Source: Chenopodium formosanum
Lineage: Eukaryota > Streptophyta > Magnoliopsida > Caryophyllales > Amaranthaceae
DNA: 64,000 nucleotides
Assembly: GCA_024500155.1 (NCBI GenBank)
Contig: CM044857.1
Coordinates: forward strand, 47,201,001 to 47,265,000
Direction of reading: 5' to 3'
This document shows positions 46,701 to 59,106 of this stretch, piece after piece. The first letter of the stretch is position 1. Every line of letters begins with the position of its first letter. Both the position numbers and the translations under genes were made by a program. The notes beneath the pieces were generated by a model. It made no database searches. It saw nothing but the letters and a program-made list of their open reading frames with translations, and was not told where the DNA came from.

Positions 46701-48239
46701 GAAAATTCATCACAAGACCCCTTCAAGCCAATGAAGTCAATATCAAGGTAGATATTACTTTAGAAACTATCTTGATTGGTCAAGAGCAATTAGCAATTGG
46801 ACAGCCCTAAAAGAGAGGTTGTAATTTTCAGCAAGAAAGAGCCAGAGCTTTATTTTCAGCAGGGCCATGAGACTCCCTATGAGCTTATGAGGTAAGGTTT
46901 AAGTATTGCATTCTATATTTCTACAGGATTGAATCCATCGTATCCCAAACACACCCTACAGGCCTACACTAGTCGTAAGTCATGGTATAATGTCAGAATC
47001 CATTAAGAATACAATTCCTAGCTCTTTTAATTATAAGCCTTCCTTCATGGTCCTTAATTTCTAAAATCCATTCTCACTTGAGATGACCTAATTAATCCAA
47101 TAGAGAATGCCACCACTTCTACCCTAGTTCACCCCAAAAAAGTACTCATATCATATCTGCTCAGAAATATAAGTTTATAACAACATACTCTTCTGTCTAA
47201 TCTGCCTTTGTTTGATTCTTCCCAACGGGTCTGGCAATCTGTATCCGCTCACTGAGACTAAACACAAGCTGCAAATATGATTTTCCTAATCCTAAACTCA
47301 AACCAGATAGCTGAGGCAGCATTCTTTAGAGGATACAGTATATCGCGTAAACATGATTCGTCCTAATCTGTTTTCTAGTTGTATCAATTGCAACTAAAAT
47401 TCCAAGACATAATAACACAAGTCTGCAATTAGATATTCCTAAAGCACATCATCAAACAAAATTGCAATGTATACTAATCTAATTAACAACAGCAATCCAT
47501 ATAAATTTAATGCTAATAAAAAAATAAAAAGCAAATCTTCAGAATCTGGATGAGATAAAAATCGAACCTCATCACGGCTTCTCGGCCAAGGGATCGGAAT
47601 CTTGTAATTCTTCGGCGCCGGTATCAAACAATTCAACTCCATACCTTTCTCCGGACAATGCCGCTCAAACTTCTCACCTTTCTCCGTCGAAACCAATCGT
47701 TTAATCGCCTCTTCATTATCCATACAAGGTATATACTCCCTCAGTTTATCATCACAAATCGGAAACTTGGAAACTCTAACCCTAGTTTCCGATTTCACAA
47801 CCTCAGAATCACTGGAATTCCCCCAACTCTCCACCACACTCGGATCATACTCTCCGATCTCAAAATCCTCCGTCATTGTCCCATTCTCATCAACGATCCC
47901 GAACCTCTTCACCAGCTCCTCCACCGGCGGCGGCGGAGGAGGCAACAACAATGGCGGAGACTCAGAACCGCCGCGAACCGTCGTCGAATCGGCGGAAGGA
48001 GCCGGAGAAGATGAGTTAATTAGAGAAGCAACATCGAACGATTTGTTGAAATTAGGAGAGAGAGAAACAGAAGGAGAAGACGAAGAAGTGGAAGAGAAGA
48101 AGAGGAGCTGATTGTAGCCGACATCAGAGTAGTGCTTACCGATGTAGAAGAAAGCGATGGAGATGAAGAAGAGAGCAGAGATCTTGACGCATAATGGAGA
48201 TTTGAGAAGGTCGCCGCCATTGTTGAGAGGTCCTTTCAT
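40707..48239 (-). CDS. PMT11-like putative methyltransferase (DUF248)
   Basis: Putative SAM-dependent methyltransferase of the Golgi, a family linked to pectin (homogalacturonan) methylation. Exons on the minus strand: 48239-47568, 46229-46080, 45955-45685, 44598-44488, 44072-43913, 42355-42098, 41938-41816, 41493-41416, 40914-40707. Total 2031 nt, 676 aa; junctions are GT/AG and phases fit. It is a type II membrane protein: a short cytosolic N-terminus (MKGPLNNGGDLLKS), one hydrophobic anchor at about 19-35, then a Ser/Pro-rich stem with seven Pro in a row. Catalytic-domain signatures are YIPCMDN, ERHCPEKG, FPGGGTQFIHGAD, the SAM site LDVGCGVASFGAYL, HCSRCRINW, and later NVLDMRAGYGGFAAAL and MDRILRPGG. 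The N-terminus is closest to PMT11 and PMT12. No defect is seen. It is divergent from the MATH-BTB gene and convergent with HESO1. Confidence 0.92.
42050..42091 (+). repeat. G20/(GA)n tract at a splice donor
   Basis: A pure G run of about 20 (42058-42078) next to (GA)6 lies just inside the intron, within 25 bp of the methyltransferase donor at 42097. On the transcribed strand it is a CT then C tract. It may vary in length between individuals and might influence splicing (inference). Confidence 0.7.
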
Positions 48240-48589
48240 GGTTGAAGGTTTGGAGATGGAGAGAAGAAAGGGAAGAGTGTGTTCTACTCTATATCTGATT
48301 TATACGGCAAGTAGAGTGTGGGAGAGTTAATAAAGGAGAGAGAAAATGAGGGACTTGGGAGAGATGATGCTGGCACGTGGTGTTTTTAAAAGCACCGCTG
48401 AAATCTAAGAGGAGTACTTCGGTGATCCGTTCGCAGGATTTTACCTATGATATCGTTCTAAATTTTCTAATTATCTCCGTTATGGTCAAATCGGAAAAAG
48501 CTGTCCTTTCAACAACTGATGTTAAATTAGACATAGGAGGTTTGAGTATTTTGGCTAGCTTTCTGGCTTTTATGCTTGAGAACAAAGGT
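48240..48589. promoter_or_regulatory. Upstream region of the methyltransferase gene
   Basis: A purine-rich leader on the plus strand (CT-rich on the minus strand) and CACGTG at about 48376-48381. On the minus strand a TATAAAT-like motif (plus ATTTATA) lies near 48298-48304, 60 bp upstream of the start codon, so it could only serve a very short leader. No gene is seen. Confidence 0.4.
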
Positions 48590-49085
48590 TAGGGGTATCC
48601 ATTATTCGGATAAAAACCGAAATTTAATCTTAACTGAATTATTAATTCGAATCGAATCCAAACTTTAAATCGGATCGGATTGAATTGACCTTATTCGGAT
48701 CTAAAAAATCGAATTAACCGAAATATAAAACCATGCTTTTACAAATAAGGATACATTATATTAATCATGTAAAATTTTGTTGATAATTACATTAATATAA
48801 ACTATGTAAAATTATGTTTTTAATATTTGTATTAATTATGAAGAACTATGTATTTAAAACTAGACTTTTTATAATTGCATTTTTATTTTTATAATCACTT
48901 TAAGTCCCTAAAAAATTTGCAATGTATTTTGATTCGGATTTTCGGATCGGATCCAAATAACCGAATTTTAATTCGGATTGGATTCATGAGAAATTCGGAT
49001 CGGATTGGATTTAAAAATCAAAAACCGAATTTTATTTCGAATCGGATTAGATTTGGCCTAAATCCAAACCGAATAGACACCCCTA
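48590..49085. mobile_element. hAT-type MITE with GGATCGGAT repeats
   Basis: Ends TAGGGGTATCCATTATTCGG and the complement of CCGAATAGACACCCCTA pair. The flanks ACAAAGGT and CCAGAGGT match at 6 of 8 bases, a decayed 8-bp duplication. The interior has many copies of TTCGGATCGGATT. It belongs with the MITE at 26388-26640 by its ends. Confidence 0.75.
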
Positions 49086-49991
49086 CCAGAGGTCGAATCC
49101 CACCAAATACGGAGAATATTATAAGAGGGATTTCCTTCTCATACCCCCTTTTAGAATGAGCATTCTTCTTAAAAAATACTTCGTAAGTTCATTTATAACC
49201 CTCCTTAATAATTGATCTTAAATTAGCATAATAATGTACGAAGTACATGTTTCCCCCAAACTAAAAATAAAAATGTTCAGCTTGAAAACTACATAAATTA
49301 GGAATTTACGACAAAAATACGCGTAAATCAGTGTATTTTTGTCATAATTTCCTAAATTTAAACAATAGTATGTATTTTAGAGTGTAATTAATACTTATAT
49401 ATAGATTTAAGGTTTATATATAACATTTTCTTTAATACTCCTACCATAAGTACGGTGTAGTAACAATAATCAAATCGAAAGACAAATAAATAATAAAGGT
49501 CTTATTCATAAGAAATAATAAAAAATATAAAATCAAATTATAAATCTCGTGTACATCATTGCCGAATGTATAATGTGAACTTGGACAGCCATTAGATGAT
49601 TTGTTCGACGGATCGTGCCCACCACACCAACGCGGATGCAAATACGAGTAGTATATAAATCCCACAGGATGACAGGATCATCTCATTCTCATCTGCCCCC
49701 CTCTCTTCTATAAATACAACAACATTTTTCACAATACAAATTTCGTATTTTCTAGATTACTGTTTTCGTTATATATTCACATTTTCCAACCTTTTTCAAA
49801 AACCCCCAAATTCTCTCTCTCTCTCATCCCCCGATTCACCGTCGATCACCTAATTTCTCCTCAATTCAACGATTTCAATTCAATCTTCTTCCTTAAACCC
49901 TAGAAACCCTTATTTGTTTTCCCCTCTTTTCCCCAATTTCGTATGCTAGGGTTTGATCAAAGGGTTTTACCATCGAAACCCTAGAATTTCC
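49086..49991. promoter_or_regulatory. Upstream region and leader of the MATH-BTB gene
   Basis: AT-rich to about 49680, then a TATAAATAC motif at 49710-49718 and a CT-rich leader (CTCTCTCTCTC at about 49815) before the start at 50000. TSS near 49740-49750 is inferred from the TATA position. Confidence 0.5.
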
Positions 49992-50090
49992 ATGAAATTA
50001 TGGTTAATTTTGATGCCGGCGAAGTTACTACTCCTTCTACAGACCTCAAACGAACGGAAAGCTCCGATCTCTCTTCCTCTAAGTCGGTAA
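49992..50090 (+). promoter_or_regulatory. Upstream ORF overlapping the MATH-BTB start
   Basis: An ATG 8 bases before the main start opens a 32-codon frame (+1 relative to it) that ends in TAA at 50088-50090. Its context is weak (T at -3, A at +4), while the main ATG has A at -3 and G at +4, so leaky scanning should favour the main frame. A role in control is inferred. Confidence 0.45.
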
Positions 50091-53000
50091 TTGAAACCGT
50101 TAATGGCTCCCATCGTTTCGAAATCAAGGGGTATTCTCTTGCCAAAGGCATGGGTGCTGGAAAATACGTTTCGAGCGACATTTTTACGGTTGGTGGGTAT
50201 GATTGGGCGATTTATTTCTACCCAGATGGGAAAAACCCAGAAGATAACTCAACCTATGTTTCGGTTTTTATAGCGTTAGCGAGTGAAGGGACGGATGTTA
50301 GGGCGTTGTTTGAATTGACATTGGTGGATCAAAGTGGGAATAAGAAACACAAGATTCATAGTCATTTTCATCGTGCTCTTGAAGGCGGGCCGTATACCTT
50401 GAAGTATAAAGGGAGTATGTGGTATGTTTGCTCTTAATTCTTAGCTATATTTTTTTTTAGTTTTTGGGCTTTTCTTGGTTTATTTGTTCTGTTTGTGTTT
50501 CGAGTTTTGCAAATTTGGAAATTGTTTACTATTGATGTGGGAAATTGAAGAAAATGTTGTATAATCTGAAATTTTGGTTCTTGGATGTCAAGATTGTGAA
50601 AGATTGATATTTGGCAAAACAATGTTGGTCTGAAATTTTGCAATCAGTTGCTTAGTTGCCCCATTACACTAAAATTTTGAATATTTAGAGTAGAGCATTA
50701 GATAATGTTTGGAAGTTTGGTGCAGTAATATGGACAAAACAATTAGCAATATAGAAATTCAATTTTGATTTAATGTACAGCTTATTGCACTTCAAGATGA
50801 TTGGTAGGTGCATTGTTTTATTATCTGTATGTATGGCTTGATGAGTGGGGTTTGTTTTGAATTTGATTACAAAAATTAGGAAGTGAACAAATAATTCTGT
50901 GGTTGTAATTTTTCGAACCTTGATGATAGGGTCCTGCTTATACCTTCTCTCAGTTCAGAGGCATGTTTTCTTGCCTGACCAGTGGTGGGATTTTTACAAT
51001 TTTCAGGGGGTACAAGCGTTTCTTCAGGAGAGCTGCCTTAGAGCAGTCTGAGTTTTTGAAGGAAGATTGCCTGCTATTGGAGTGCACTGTTGGAGTTGTT
51101 AGAAGCCGGATGGAGAGACCCAAACAGTATAGCATAAACATGCCCCCATCTGATATGGGTAGCTCTTTTAAGGATCTACTCGATAATGAAATTGGGTGTG
51201 ACATTGTTTTCAAAGTTGGGGATGAGAAATTCAATGCCCATAAATTGGTCCTTGCTGCTCGTTCTCCTGTGTTTAGAGCTCAGTTTTTTGGACTTGTTGG
51301 AAACCCAAAGATGGATACAGTGGAGGTGGAAGATGTTGAGCCTTCTATATTTAAGGTATGTTTGTGTATCATTGTCACTTCAATGTTTCAAAAAAGTAAA
51401 AGCACGTGTACTGTATAAGCCCTTTTGTTTTGTTTATTGCCGCGTGCAAACGTTTGTGCATTTTTGTTTCTATCATGTTGGTTGCCGAATTGTATCTTGC
51501 TCTTTAGCATTAAATTAGTGCGTGTGTGGAATGTTTCTTTGTCAGCTTAGTAGTATAGGTATCGAACTTGATATGGACTCGATGTGTAATCAAAATTTGT
51601 TTATAAAATTTGAACATTAAGTACTTATGTGGGAATGGCATATCTTTACTAAAACACAAGCCAATGTATATTTTGCACAAGTTCAACTTTTCTTCACACT
51701 CAATTTTTGGGTAGCCTGACTCTTACTTTTACTTTCACTTCTTTTTATCTAGTTAAGTATGGCTTACATTTAAATCTAAATTGTGTAGTTGTTGACAATC
51801 ATCCAGATTTATTTCCATTTAAAACAAAATGAGGGAATATGTGATTGGCAACTTCAGTGCTTAATCTGCCTACTTTAGTTTTCCTTTTAAGTATTTTTAG
51901 AACTTGCAAAATTAAGGTAAGATACTAAGATTATTACTCTGTAGTTGCTACACAGGAAGGCCTTACTATATTCCTCATCCGGGGGCTGTTTGGTTGTAGC
52001 TATGTTGCGCCACATTGTTGCCTAAGTAGGTCAATGGGGATGATGAAGTGGCAATTTTGACTTATGTCAGTACAATGTGTGTGTGTGTGTGTGTGCACGC
52101 GCGCGCACTACTATGCTTTTCGGCTTTAGAAACATAATGTGGTTGTGTTGAATTTTTATATCATGGAATGGATATGGAGAGTATGAAATAGAAGAAATTA
52201 GTGCTGACAATGATGTTCTTTGGAATTAGCTTTTGGTGGATGTGGAAATGAGCCTTTGTTATCAGGATTGTATCTGTAGTTATTCATGTTTTTTTTAATT
52301 GAATTATTTGTAGCCTCATATAGGAAGGAAATGATTAATAGGGACTTGAATTGGTAGGGGGAAAATGCCAAGGATGACTGAGCTAAGATATCCCTTTTTT
52401 TTTGTTTTATTTTAAAATGTCAATTATTCTTATTTTGTGTTTATTGTGCACATAATTTTATTTTTTTTCCCAGCGCTGTGCCATCTTGACACTGGTCCAT
52501 TTAACTTTCTTTAACTTGACTCGTCATTTGATTTGCAGGCCATGCTTATGTACATATACTCTGACTGCCTTCCTGATGTTTTTGATATAATGGGCTCAAA
52601 TTCATCTTGCTCGTTTGCCATCATGGTGCAACATTTGTTGGCTGCTGCTGATCGTTTTGGTCTAGACAGATTGAAAATGTTATGTGAACACAAATTATCT
52701 GATGAAATTACTGTTGAAACAGTGACTACAACTCTCTCGCTGGCGGAGCAGCACAGATGTGTGCAGCTGAAGAGAGCCTGTTTAAAATTTGCTGCAGCAA
52801 ATTTGAATGGTGCGTCTACCCTGTAGAATCTGATGATCTTGTGTCAGGTTAAATCTTTTTAGATTGCTTTAATTGTTTATTCAATGGTTGTTTGCACCAA
52901 AGTGAACAAAAAGATCTGAGTGAAGAATTTCAACGTTGTTAATATTCGGTGATGGTTTACTGTAATACATCCTGTAAAGGAAACCGAATTGCACTAGAGA

Positions 53001-54824
53001 GGTTGGATTTTTGGATTTCCATTAGGTTTATATAGTGTGTTGTGAATTGCCCTGGGATCCTGTACAGGTAAACAATCACGGTTCCAGGTTTTTTTTTACT
53101 AGCTAGAGTTCCTGTTCCTTGAGAGTAAAATAGAAGTATAATAGGCTATTGGCAGTATATTCACCCAGATGTTAGGTTTCTCTTGGATCAGTAAACAAGT
53201 TCTACCAAGGCTGATATAATTTTATCAATTCTGAGTTGATGTAACTGGGTAGATATTTTGAAAGCCAAACCCAACGGCAGGGGAGATGTCATGTTGGAGG
53301 ATGTGAAAAATAGAAGATAAGGATGATGGTTGGCTGGTTGGCACTTTATGATTGAGTGGCATTCAAACTAGGATATGGTTGCCATGAGTGGTGAAGAGTT
53401 ATGTGTATAAGTGATGCTAGATATGAGGACCATGCTATTAATGTGTGAATTCTCCATTGTTGGGTTGAAATGACCTTCTTGTATTCTTCTCAGCTGGCCC
53501 CTGAAGCTGTTTAACTGGTTCTCTTAAAAGTCTTCCAACGGCATAGTTCTTTGTTTTTTCTTTTTTACTTCTTTTATTTGAAATCGTAGTGCTGGAGCCT
53601 GGGAATTGATGTTATCAACCCCTCTAAAGTCAGGGGTTGTATTAATTTATGAGTTCGAATGCCTGGTGGAATTGTGGTCAGAGGGTCTTGATGACAGAAT
53701 ATGCACATTCAGTGAAGAGTGAGTTTATGGTACCCCCCCCCCCCCCCTCCCTCTCTCCCCCTCTTCTCCCCTCAAAGAAAGGAGAATTGAGGTAGTGAAG
53801 TAGCTCTTGTTTGTAACTTAGCAGCCCATATTTAATACTGGGAGCTTTCTGGCTTGGGAAGGTGCCCCCTAGTCTCCTGATTTTTTAAAACTGAACAAGC
53901 CAGGCTGGACAACTATGGTAAAAACCTTTTGTCATCATGGTTTTGATAATATATCTAAGTTTTGTGCACTTTGTGCAGTGCTCTCTGAATGTGGTTCTCA
54001 TTTCTTTGTCATTATACTTGCCTGGATCAGTTCAAATTGAGGAATGCTGCTTCAAAGAGACCAAGTGCTACTATTTGAAGTTGCTCATATTGGATGTTAT
54101 ATTATTTGGAGAAGGTGCTCAGCTGGCAGATGAGAGGGGAGGATGGGGCAGGGGCTAGGGCTGATCATTTAAGGTTCCATGGATATTTTTATTAAGAGGT
54201 TGCTTATTTGTGGGAATATAGAACTGTGAAATCATCTAGGTTTGTTATAAGGGTTGGAGATGGAGCTCTGCTGGTAGAAGATAAGGTGTGGTGGGGAACT
54301 TGGTGATCATTTAGGGTTCCATAGACTTTTTCATTAAAAATTTATTTTTGCATAGAAGCTGCAGTTATCTGAAGTAAGTGAAAATAAGGTGTAGAGAATG
54401 GAGTTGTGAAGTGGTTAGCCCTAAGCCTACTGCCCCAAACTAATATGATTTGAATAAGGAGTAGTTAAGACCTAAAATTATTAAAAATAAGGAGAGTGGT
54501 ACAGAGCCTTAAGTTGTGCTCCTAAGTTGTGTTCCTACTGTTTCTTTCTTTTTAAAGGCCCTATAGTATTATTTTCAAACGTGCTGTTTATATATTTGTC
54601 TTTTTTCAGCGGTGATGCATTCGGAAGGGTTCAGGTACCTGGAGGAGAGCTGTCCTTCACTGCTTTCAGAACTGTTGCAGACCGTCGCCTACGTGGATGA
54701 TACTGGTTTGCCCTTGAGCAAGAAAAGGAGCATCAGCAGCGTGTTCGCGCTAGATCTAGCTGCTGCAGATAGAGGAATTCCTGCAGAATCAGTGAATGGC
54801 AGACGTTTCAGGAGACGCCTGTAG
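50000..54824 (+). CDS. MATH-BTB (BPM) CUL3 substrate adaptor
   Basis: Brings target proteins, bound by the MATH domain, to CUL3 ubiquitin ligases, bound by the BTB domain. Known targets of the family include HD-Zip and ERF factors and clade A PP2Cs. Exons 50000-50421, 51007-51355, 52539-52809 and 54610-54824; borders are GT/AG, phases agree, 418 aa. MATH spans about residues 30-165 (ETVNGSHRFEIKGYSLAKG, then SDIFTVGGYDWAIYFYPDG). BTB spans about 195-315 (GCDIVFKVGDEKFNAHKLVLAARSP is split here only for length; then YIYSDCLPD). A helical C-terminal stretch follows (LAEQHRCVQLKRACLKFAA), then a basic tail RRFRRRL that may be nuclear. The last intron is 1.8 kb and holds a poly(C) run at about 53731-53747. 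Which BPM number it matches was not decided. Confidence 0.92.
52073..52109 (+). repeat. (TG)n(CG)n microsatellite in intron
   Basis: About 10 TG units followed by CACGCGCGCGCAC, an alternating purine-pyrimidine tract able in principle to adopt Z-DNA. It lies in the second intron of the MATH-BTB gene. Confidence 0.8.
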
Positions 54825-55538
54825 TACAAACCCTGCCGTAATAGGGCAAATATTTTAGTAACTTTTAGTGCTTTCCTTACCATCTATAGCAATGAAAATT
54901 AAGGTGGTGTTAATAGCAGGTTAACTTGGATGATGTCATGTTAATGCATGGGGTCACTAATTTACCCAGTGCCCTGGTTCAGTATAGAAGTTTTTTCTTT
55001 TTTATTTTATTTTTTATTTTATTTTTTTTTTATTTTTTTTTTATTTTTTTTAATTTGTTCCTTGGGTAAAAGTAGGATAATGTTTTACATTTTTGTTGTA
55101 GATAGCAAAGATGACGGTTTCTGACTGTTGACTTGATGAAGCATAGATGAGAAAATATTACTCGTCGCCATGAGCTTCTCTGTTTACCATATATGAATAC
55201 TTTTGGTTGTCTGTCAAATATTTTTACTATTATCAGCTTCTCAGTTTGTTGTCCTTACTAATATTATCAACGGAACATATCATTGATGACTCGACTAACC
55301 CTTTTTTGCCAGTGACTTCATGAATGTAAATGTGCAAGTACTTTTAGCAATGGCAACATGTTAATTGAAAAGAACCAGCATTAACAAGTAAGTTGAACCA
55401 TAACCTATTATATTCCGCCATGTTTATATAAGTAAATACAGATGAACGAAAAAAAAACAGAAAAAATCCTTCTTGAAGTCTTTCCATGGATATTATGGAA
55501 TATACGATGATGTAACACATATTGCTAAAGCTACCTAG
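54825..55538. other. 3' flank of the MATH-BTB gene
   Basis: Contains the 3' UTR and a T-rich (TTTTATTTTTT)n stretch at about 54993-55052. No gene is seen. Confidence 0.5.
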
Positions 55539-55769
55539 CTAGTTGTATTTCTTGCTTTCACCATAGTTAGACCAAAGGAAGGTGCCCATTGCAAACTCTC
55601 TCTTAAAAGCGACATCGCCTTTCACGGAGAGTCCATACTCAGCAAAAAGCCGATCAAGAGTAGTTTCAGGCATGTGTTGATAGTCATCTTTGGTGTACCT
55701 TGGGTAGTGAAGTGGCATTTGGAAGAAGTAGTTCTTTACCCCATTATTCTTCTGCCTTTTGCTTTCCAT
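55539..55769 (-). CDS. Small DUF7722 protein
   Basis: An intact 76-codon single-exon frame from ATG at 55769 to the stop at 55539. The core FQMPLHYPRYTKDDYQHMP, then LDRLFAEYGLSVKG and FAMGTFLWSN, matches the small plant-specific DUF7722 family, whose members are about this length and whose function is unknown. It is hydrophilic, with a basic N-terminus (MESKRQKNN) and no signal peptide or membrane segment. The last residues after FLW differ from the usual PDQ-like ending. Its neighbours give no functional hint. Confidence 0.75.
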   Translation of the reverse strand: MESKRQKNNGVKNYFFQMPLHYPRYTKDDYQHMPETTLDRLFAEYGLSVKGDVAFKREFAMGTFLWSNYGESKKYN

Positions 55770-56222
55770 GTTCTCTTCTCAATTTCTGCTTACTGCCTTA
55801 ATTTTTTCCCTCTTCTCTCTTTTGTTTATGAAATGATCACCATTTAAATTATCGTAGCTAGCTTATTGATTATTATTATATAATAAAGTGGTTTATTGGT
55901 CTCTATAACCATGCATGAACGAATGTAAAAGGCTCAAAATGCATGAAATTTTGTCACAAAGAATGGGTGGTGTACCATATATCTCTACCTAGCTCTTAGG
56001 TGCTACATGTGATGTACCATTTCATGCAAATTTTATGTTTTGTTACCTTCTCGAACACACACATGCACGTAACATTTGGAGCGAGAGAAGTGTACTTTTG
56101 TGTGTGGCCGTGTGGGAAATACAAGTCTTACGTAGTATTCATTTGATTTTCTAGGACAATCATATACTTGGTCTTTTGTTTAAGCTTTTTTAATGTGATA
56201 TTGAGGTAGTAATACTTATCAA
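55770..56222. other. Upstream flank of the DUF7722 gene
   Basis: A CT-rich stretch directly upstream of the start (55775-55825) is a likely leader; AT-rich DNA follows. No further gene. Confidence 0.4.
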
Positions 56223-56693
56223 CAGGGCCGTCCTAAACATTTTGGGGGCCCTGTGCTAATTATAGTATAATAAAACATACTTTGTCCATAATGTTAAATA
56301 CACCTTTTAACATACACTTTAAAATAAGGTTGAAGAATAAATTACTAACGAAAATCCATTAAAAGGTGGGTGAAAAATAAGTGAGTAGTGAAACCTTTAA
56401 GGAAATGAAACAAATGCTACGAACTAAGACAACAAAAAAGGGAAAAAAGGGTCGACACCTACGAAATGAGAAGATGCAAAAATGCAAAATATGGAGGGGG
56501 GAAAACACTTTACTAGGATTCGAACCCCTAACCAAGTGGAAGTTATAACAATAGACTTACCATCTTTACTATGTATTATTATTGTAATCCTAAGCACTAC
56601 TATTATATATAACACTTTTAACTGATTGGGGGTCCTTAGAATAATTGGGCCCTATGCTGTGGGTCTGTTTGCACAGCCCACTAACCGGCCCTG
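56223..56693. mobile_element. Non-autonomous hAT element
   Basis: Ends CAGGGCCGTCC and the complement of ACCGGCCCTG are inverted. The 8-bp duplication CTTATCAA is exact at 56215-56222 and 56694-56701. 471 bp with no transposase; the ORF at 56424-56615 is not recognised. Confidence 0.9.
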
Positions 56694-56701
56694 CTTATCA
56701 A

Positions 56702-59098
56702 ACTCGTGCATTGCCTCGAAATATTGAGTTTGATCTTCTTTTCAAAATTTGAATGTTGTATATCGGCAACCTTTAGATTGGACGGTTTGGACCATTTCTA
56801 ATCTTCTTTGATCTAGTTAGGTTTAGGTCCAATACCAACTAGATTTATTTTATAATTTTATTATTACTATTATTATTATTATTTTGAAATTTGGATTGAA
56901 TATTTCAAGTTCAATTACAGTTGTATTTGCAACATACATCAACAAAAGTACACACAATCAGTATTTCATACACTTATACAACATTCAGTTACATACTTGT
57001 ACTACATAATAGATTTAGATTGCTAGGTTCCATAAGCGTTTCTAGTTGTAACGTTGTGTGTACAACACTACAACTCATACCTTAAAAATGCGCTTTGGAG
57101 TGGAAATAATTCTCTTATTCTCCGACCCCTCTCTTCTAAGGGTTCTTGCCTAATAAAATCTTTTGCAAATAGATTTCTGGTTCGAAAACACAATTCTTCA
57201 TCTCTCCCTTCTACCTTTTTTAAAAAAATAAAAAATAAAAAATTTGAACCCTTAGAAGAATTAATACTTGAACCCTCTATTATTGAATATTTTTGGATAT
57301 TGAATACATCACATATCTCTAACACACAAGTTATACAATTCCTACTCCATCTTAATTTGAGTCACACAATAATTTGTGTCCTACAATAATTTATGCAATA
57401 GTAAGCATCACAACATGACCTACAAAATTCATTACGAAGTATCAAACAGAGAGGTACAAAACGTCGCCACTTAATGTCTGCAGTATCGTGGTGTTTCCAT
57501 CACAAATTTAACAGAAAATTGGCAATTCATAATCATATATCATATTTGATGACAACAATGTTTTGGAGGAACTACATCATCATAGAAAATAGACAAGAAA
57601 TTTATTATAATTGCATGATTAATAATAATTATATGAGACCTTAGCTTATTTCTTCGGTATATAAATGGACAAGATAAAATAACTGTTCCAAATATGGACA
57701 ATTGGACATACAATATGAGAATTGAGAGCCATAAACTATATGTTATGTTATTTCACCACAAAAATGTTACATTGCTTGAAATTTAGTTAGAACATTCAAT
57801 CATTGAAACCTTTATTTGAACCACAAGAAGTCTTTACCAAATTATATATGGGCCAAAGAAATGCTTCCTTGAAATCGAATGATAAAATTTATGAACACGT
57901 TATGTTTTAAGGGGCTATAGTTATTGAAATTGTTCGTACACATTCTTGTACCAAAATATTTGAGCCACGTACATGATCTCTTTACCAAACCATGTATGCA
58001 TGGGCCTAAGGAAATTATTCGTACAAGCATGTACGTGAAATGCAAAATTAGGTAACCCTTCGTGTAATGATTAGGGTCAATTTATTATCTAAAAAAGTAC
58101 TCCCTCGATTTTTGTAAAAATAGTTCAGATTTGGAAATTTGGCGATTTGGCATACATCACTTTAATCAATGTTTGTACTTCATCTATAAAATTACACTTA
58201 ATCATATGGTTACTTGTAAAATTCGTTTTAATGAATAGTTTCCGAATATAATTTTTTATAACTTAAATTTATTGATAATTAGATATATTATTGATCAAAA
58301 TGTTATGTTAGCATATGTGTTGGTCAAAATAGAGAATAGAACAGAGCGAATATTTTACATTTCTTATGTTAATATTGGTCGTAATATTTATTAATTTATG
58401 CATGAGTTTGCATATAATTTACTCTATAATCATAATTTAAGATATTGGTAATGTGTGAATGATAGAGAGGGGTCTGATTAGATAAATTTATATTTAATTT
58501 GCCGATACTAAATATGGAGCTAAGGAAAATCCAGTAAATGAGCCCCGTAAAATTTAATCCCTATAATACTTTGCTACGAATCTAAGGAGGAGAGCAATGA
58601 CAACTTTGAATCTCTTTTAGATTATTGTGCTTTGCTATTGTAGCAACTCCATTCAACAATAATACGAATCAGAATAATACTACTCTGTACTTTTAATGGT
58701 TGGCCTTTTAGTTGAGGGTTAAACGGTATGAAAGACACAAACGCGTCCGAAAAACAGAAAGCTGTGAAAACAAGTGGCTAAATGGTTCTACTTTTGTTAC
58801 CAAAGGTAACCACTTGAAAATGAGTGGCTCCCAATATATTTACATGTTTCTGGAGGTCTAACTGTGCAAATTTTAGACTTTAGCTTTAAGGTGTGGTTCA
58901 CTTTTTTTATTTTCTAGTCCCCACTCTCTCAATTTCAATTAATTCCATATTTTTGTGGGTTGATGATGATCCATGGAAATGATTGAATGCATAAATAAGT
59001 TAGTGAATGTGACTACAAACTTTTCAAGTTGGGCCAATAAGACCCAATAAGGTTGTTAGAAGAGTTGGATAAAGACCAATCAAATTGGTGATATAAAG
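56702..59098. other. Gene-free AT-rich region
   Basis: No supported gene. (ATT)n-like stretch at about 56860-56885. A possible short MITE with TACTCCCTCGATTTTTG at about 58099 and a weak inverted partner near 58350. ORFs at 57054-57389 and 57842-58045 show no family features. Confidence 0.45.
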
Positions 59099-59106
59099 TC
59101 TGTATA

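Noticed and set aside
47658..48111. Plus-strand ORFs opposite methyltransferase exon 1
   Set aside because: Antisense shadows of a well-supported exon.
58097..58360. Possible short MITE with a TACTCCCTCG end
   Set aside because: The inverted partner near 58350 matches too weakly to call.
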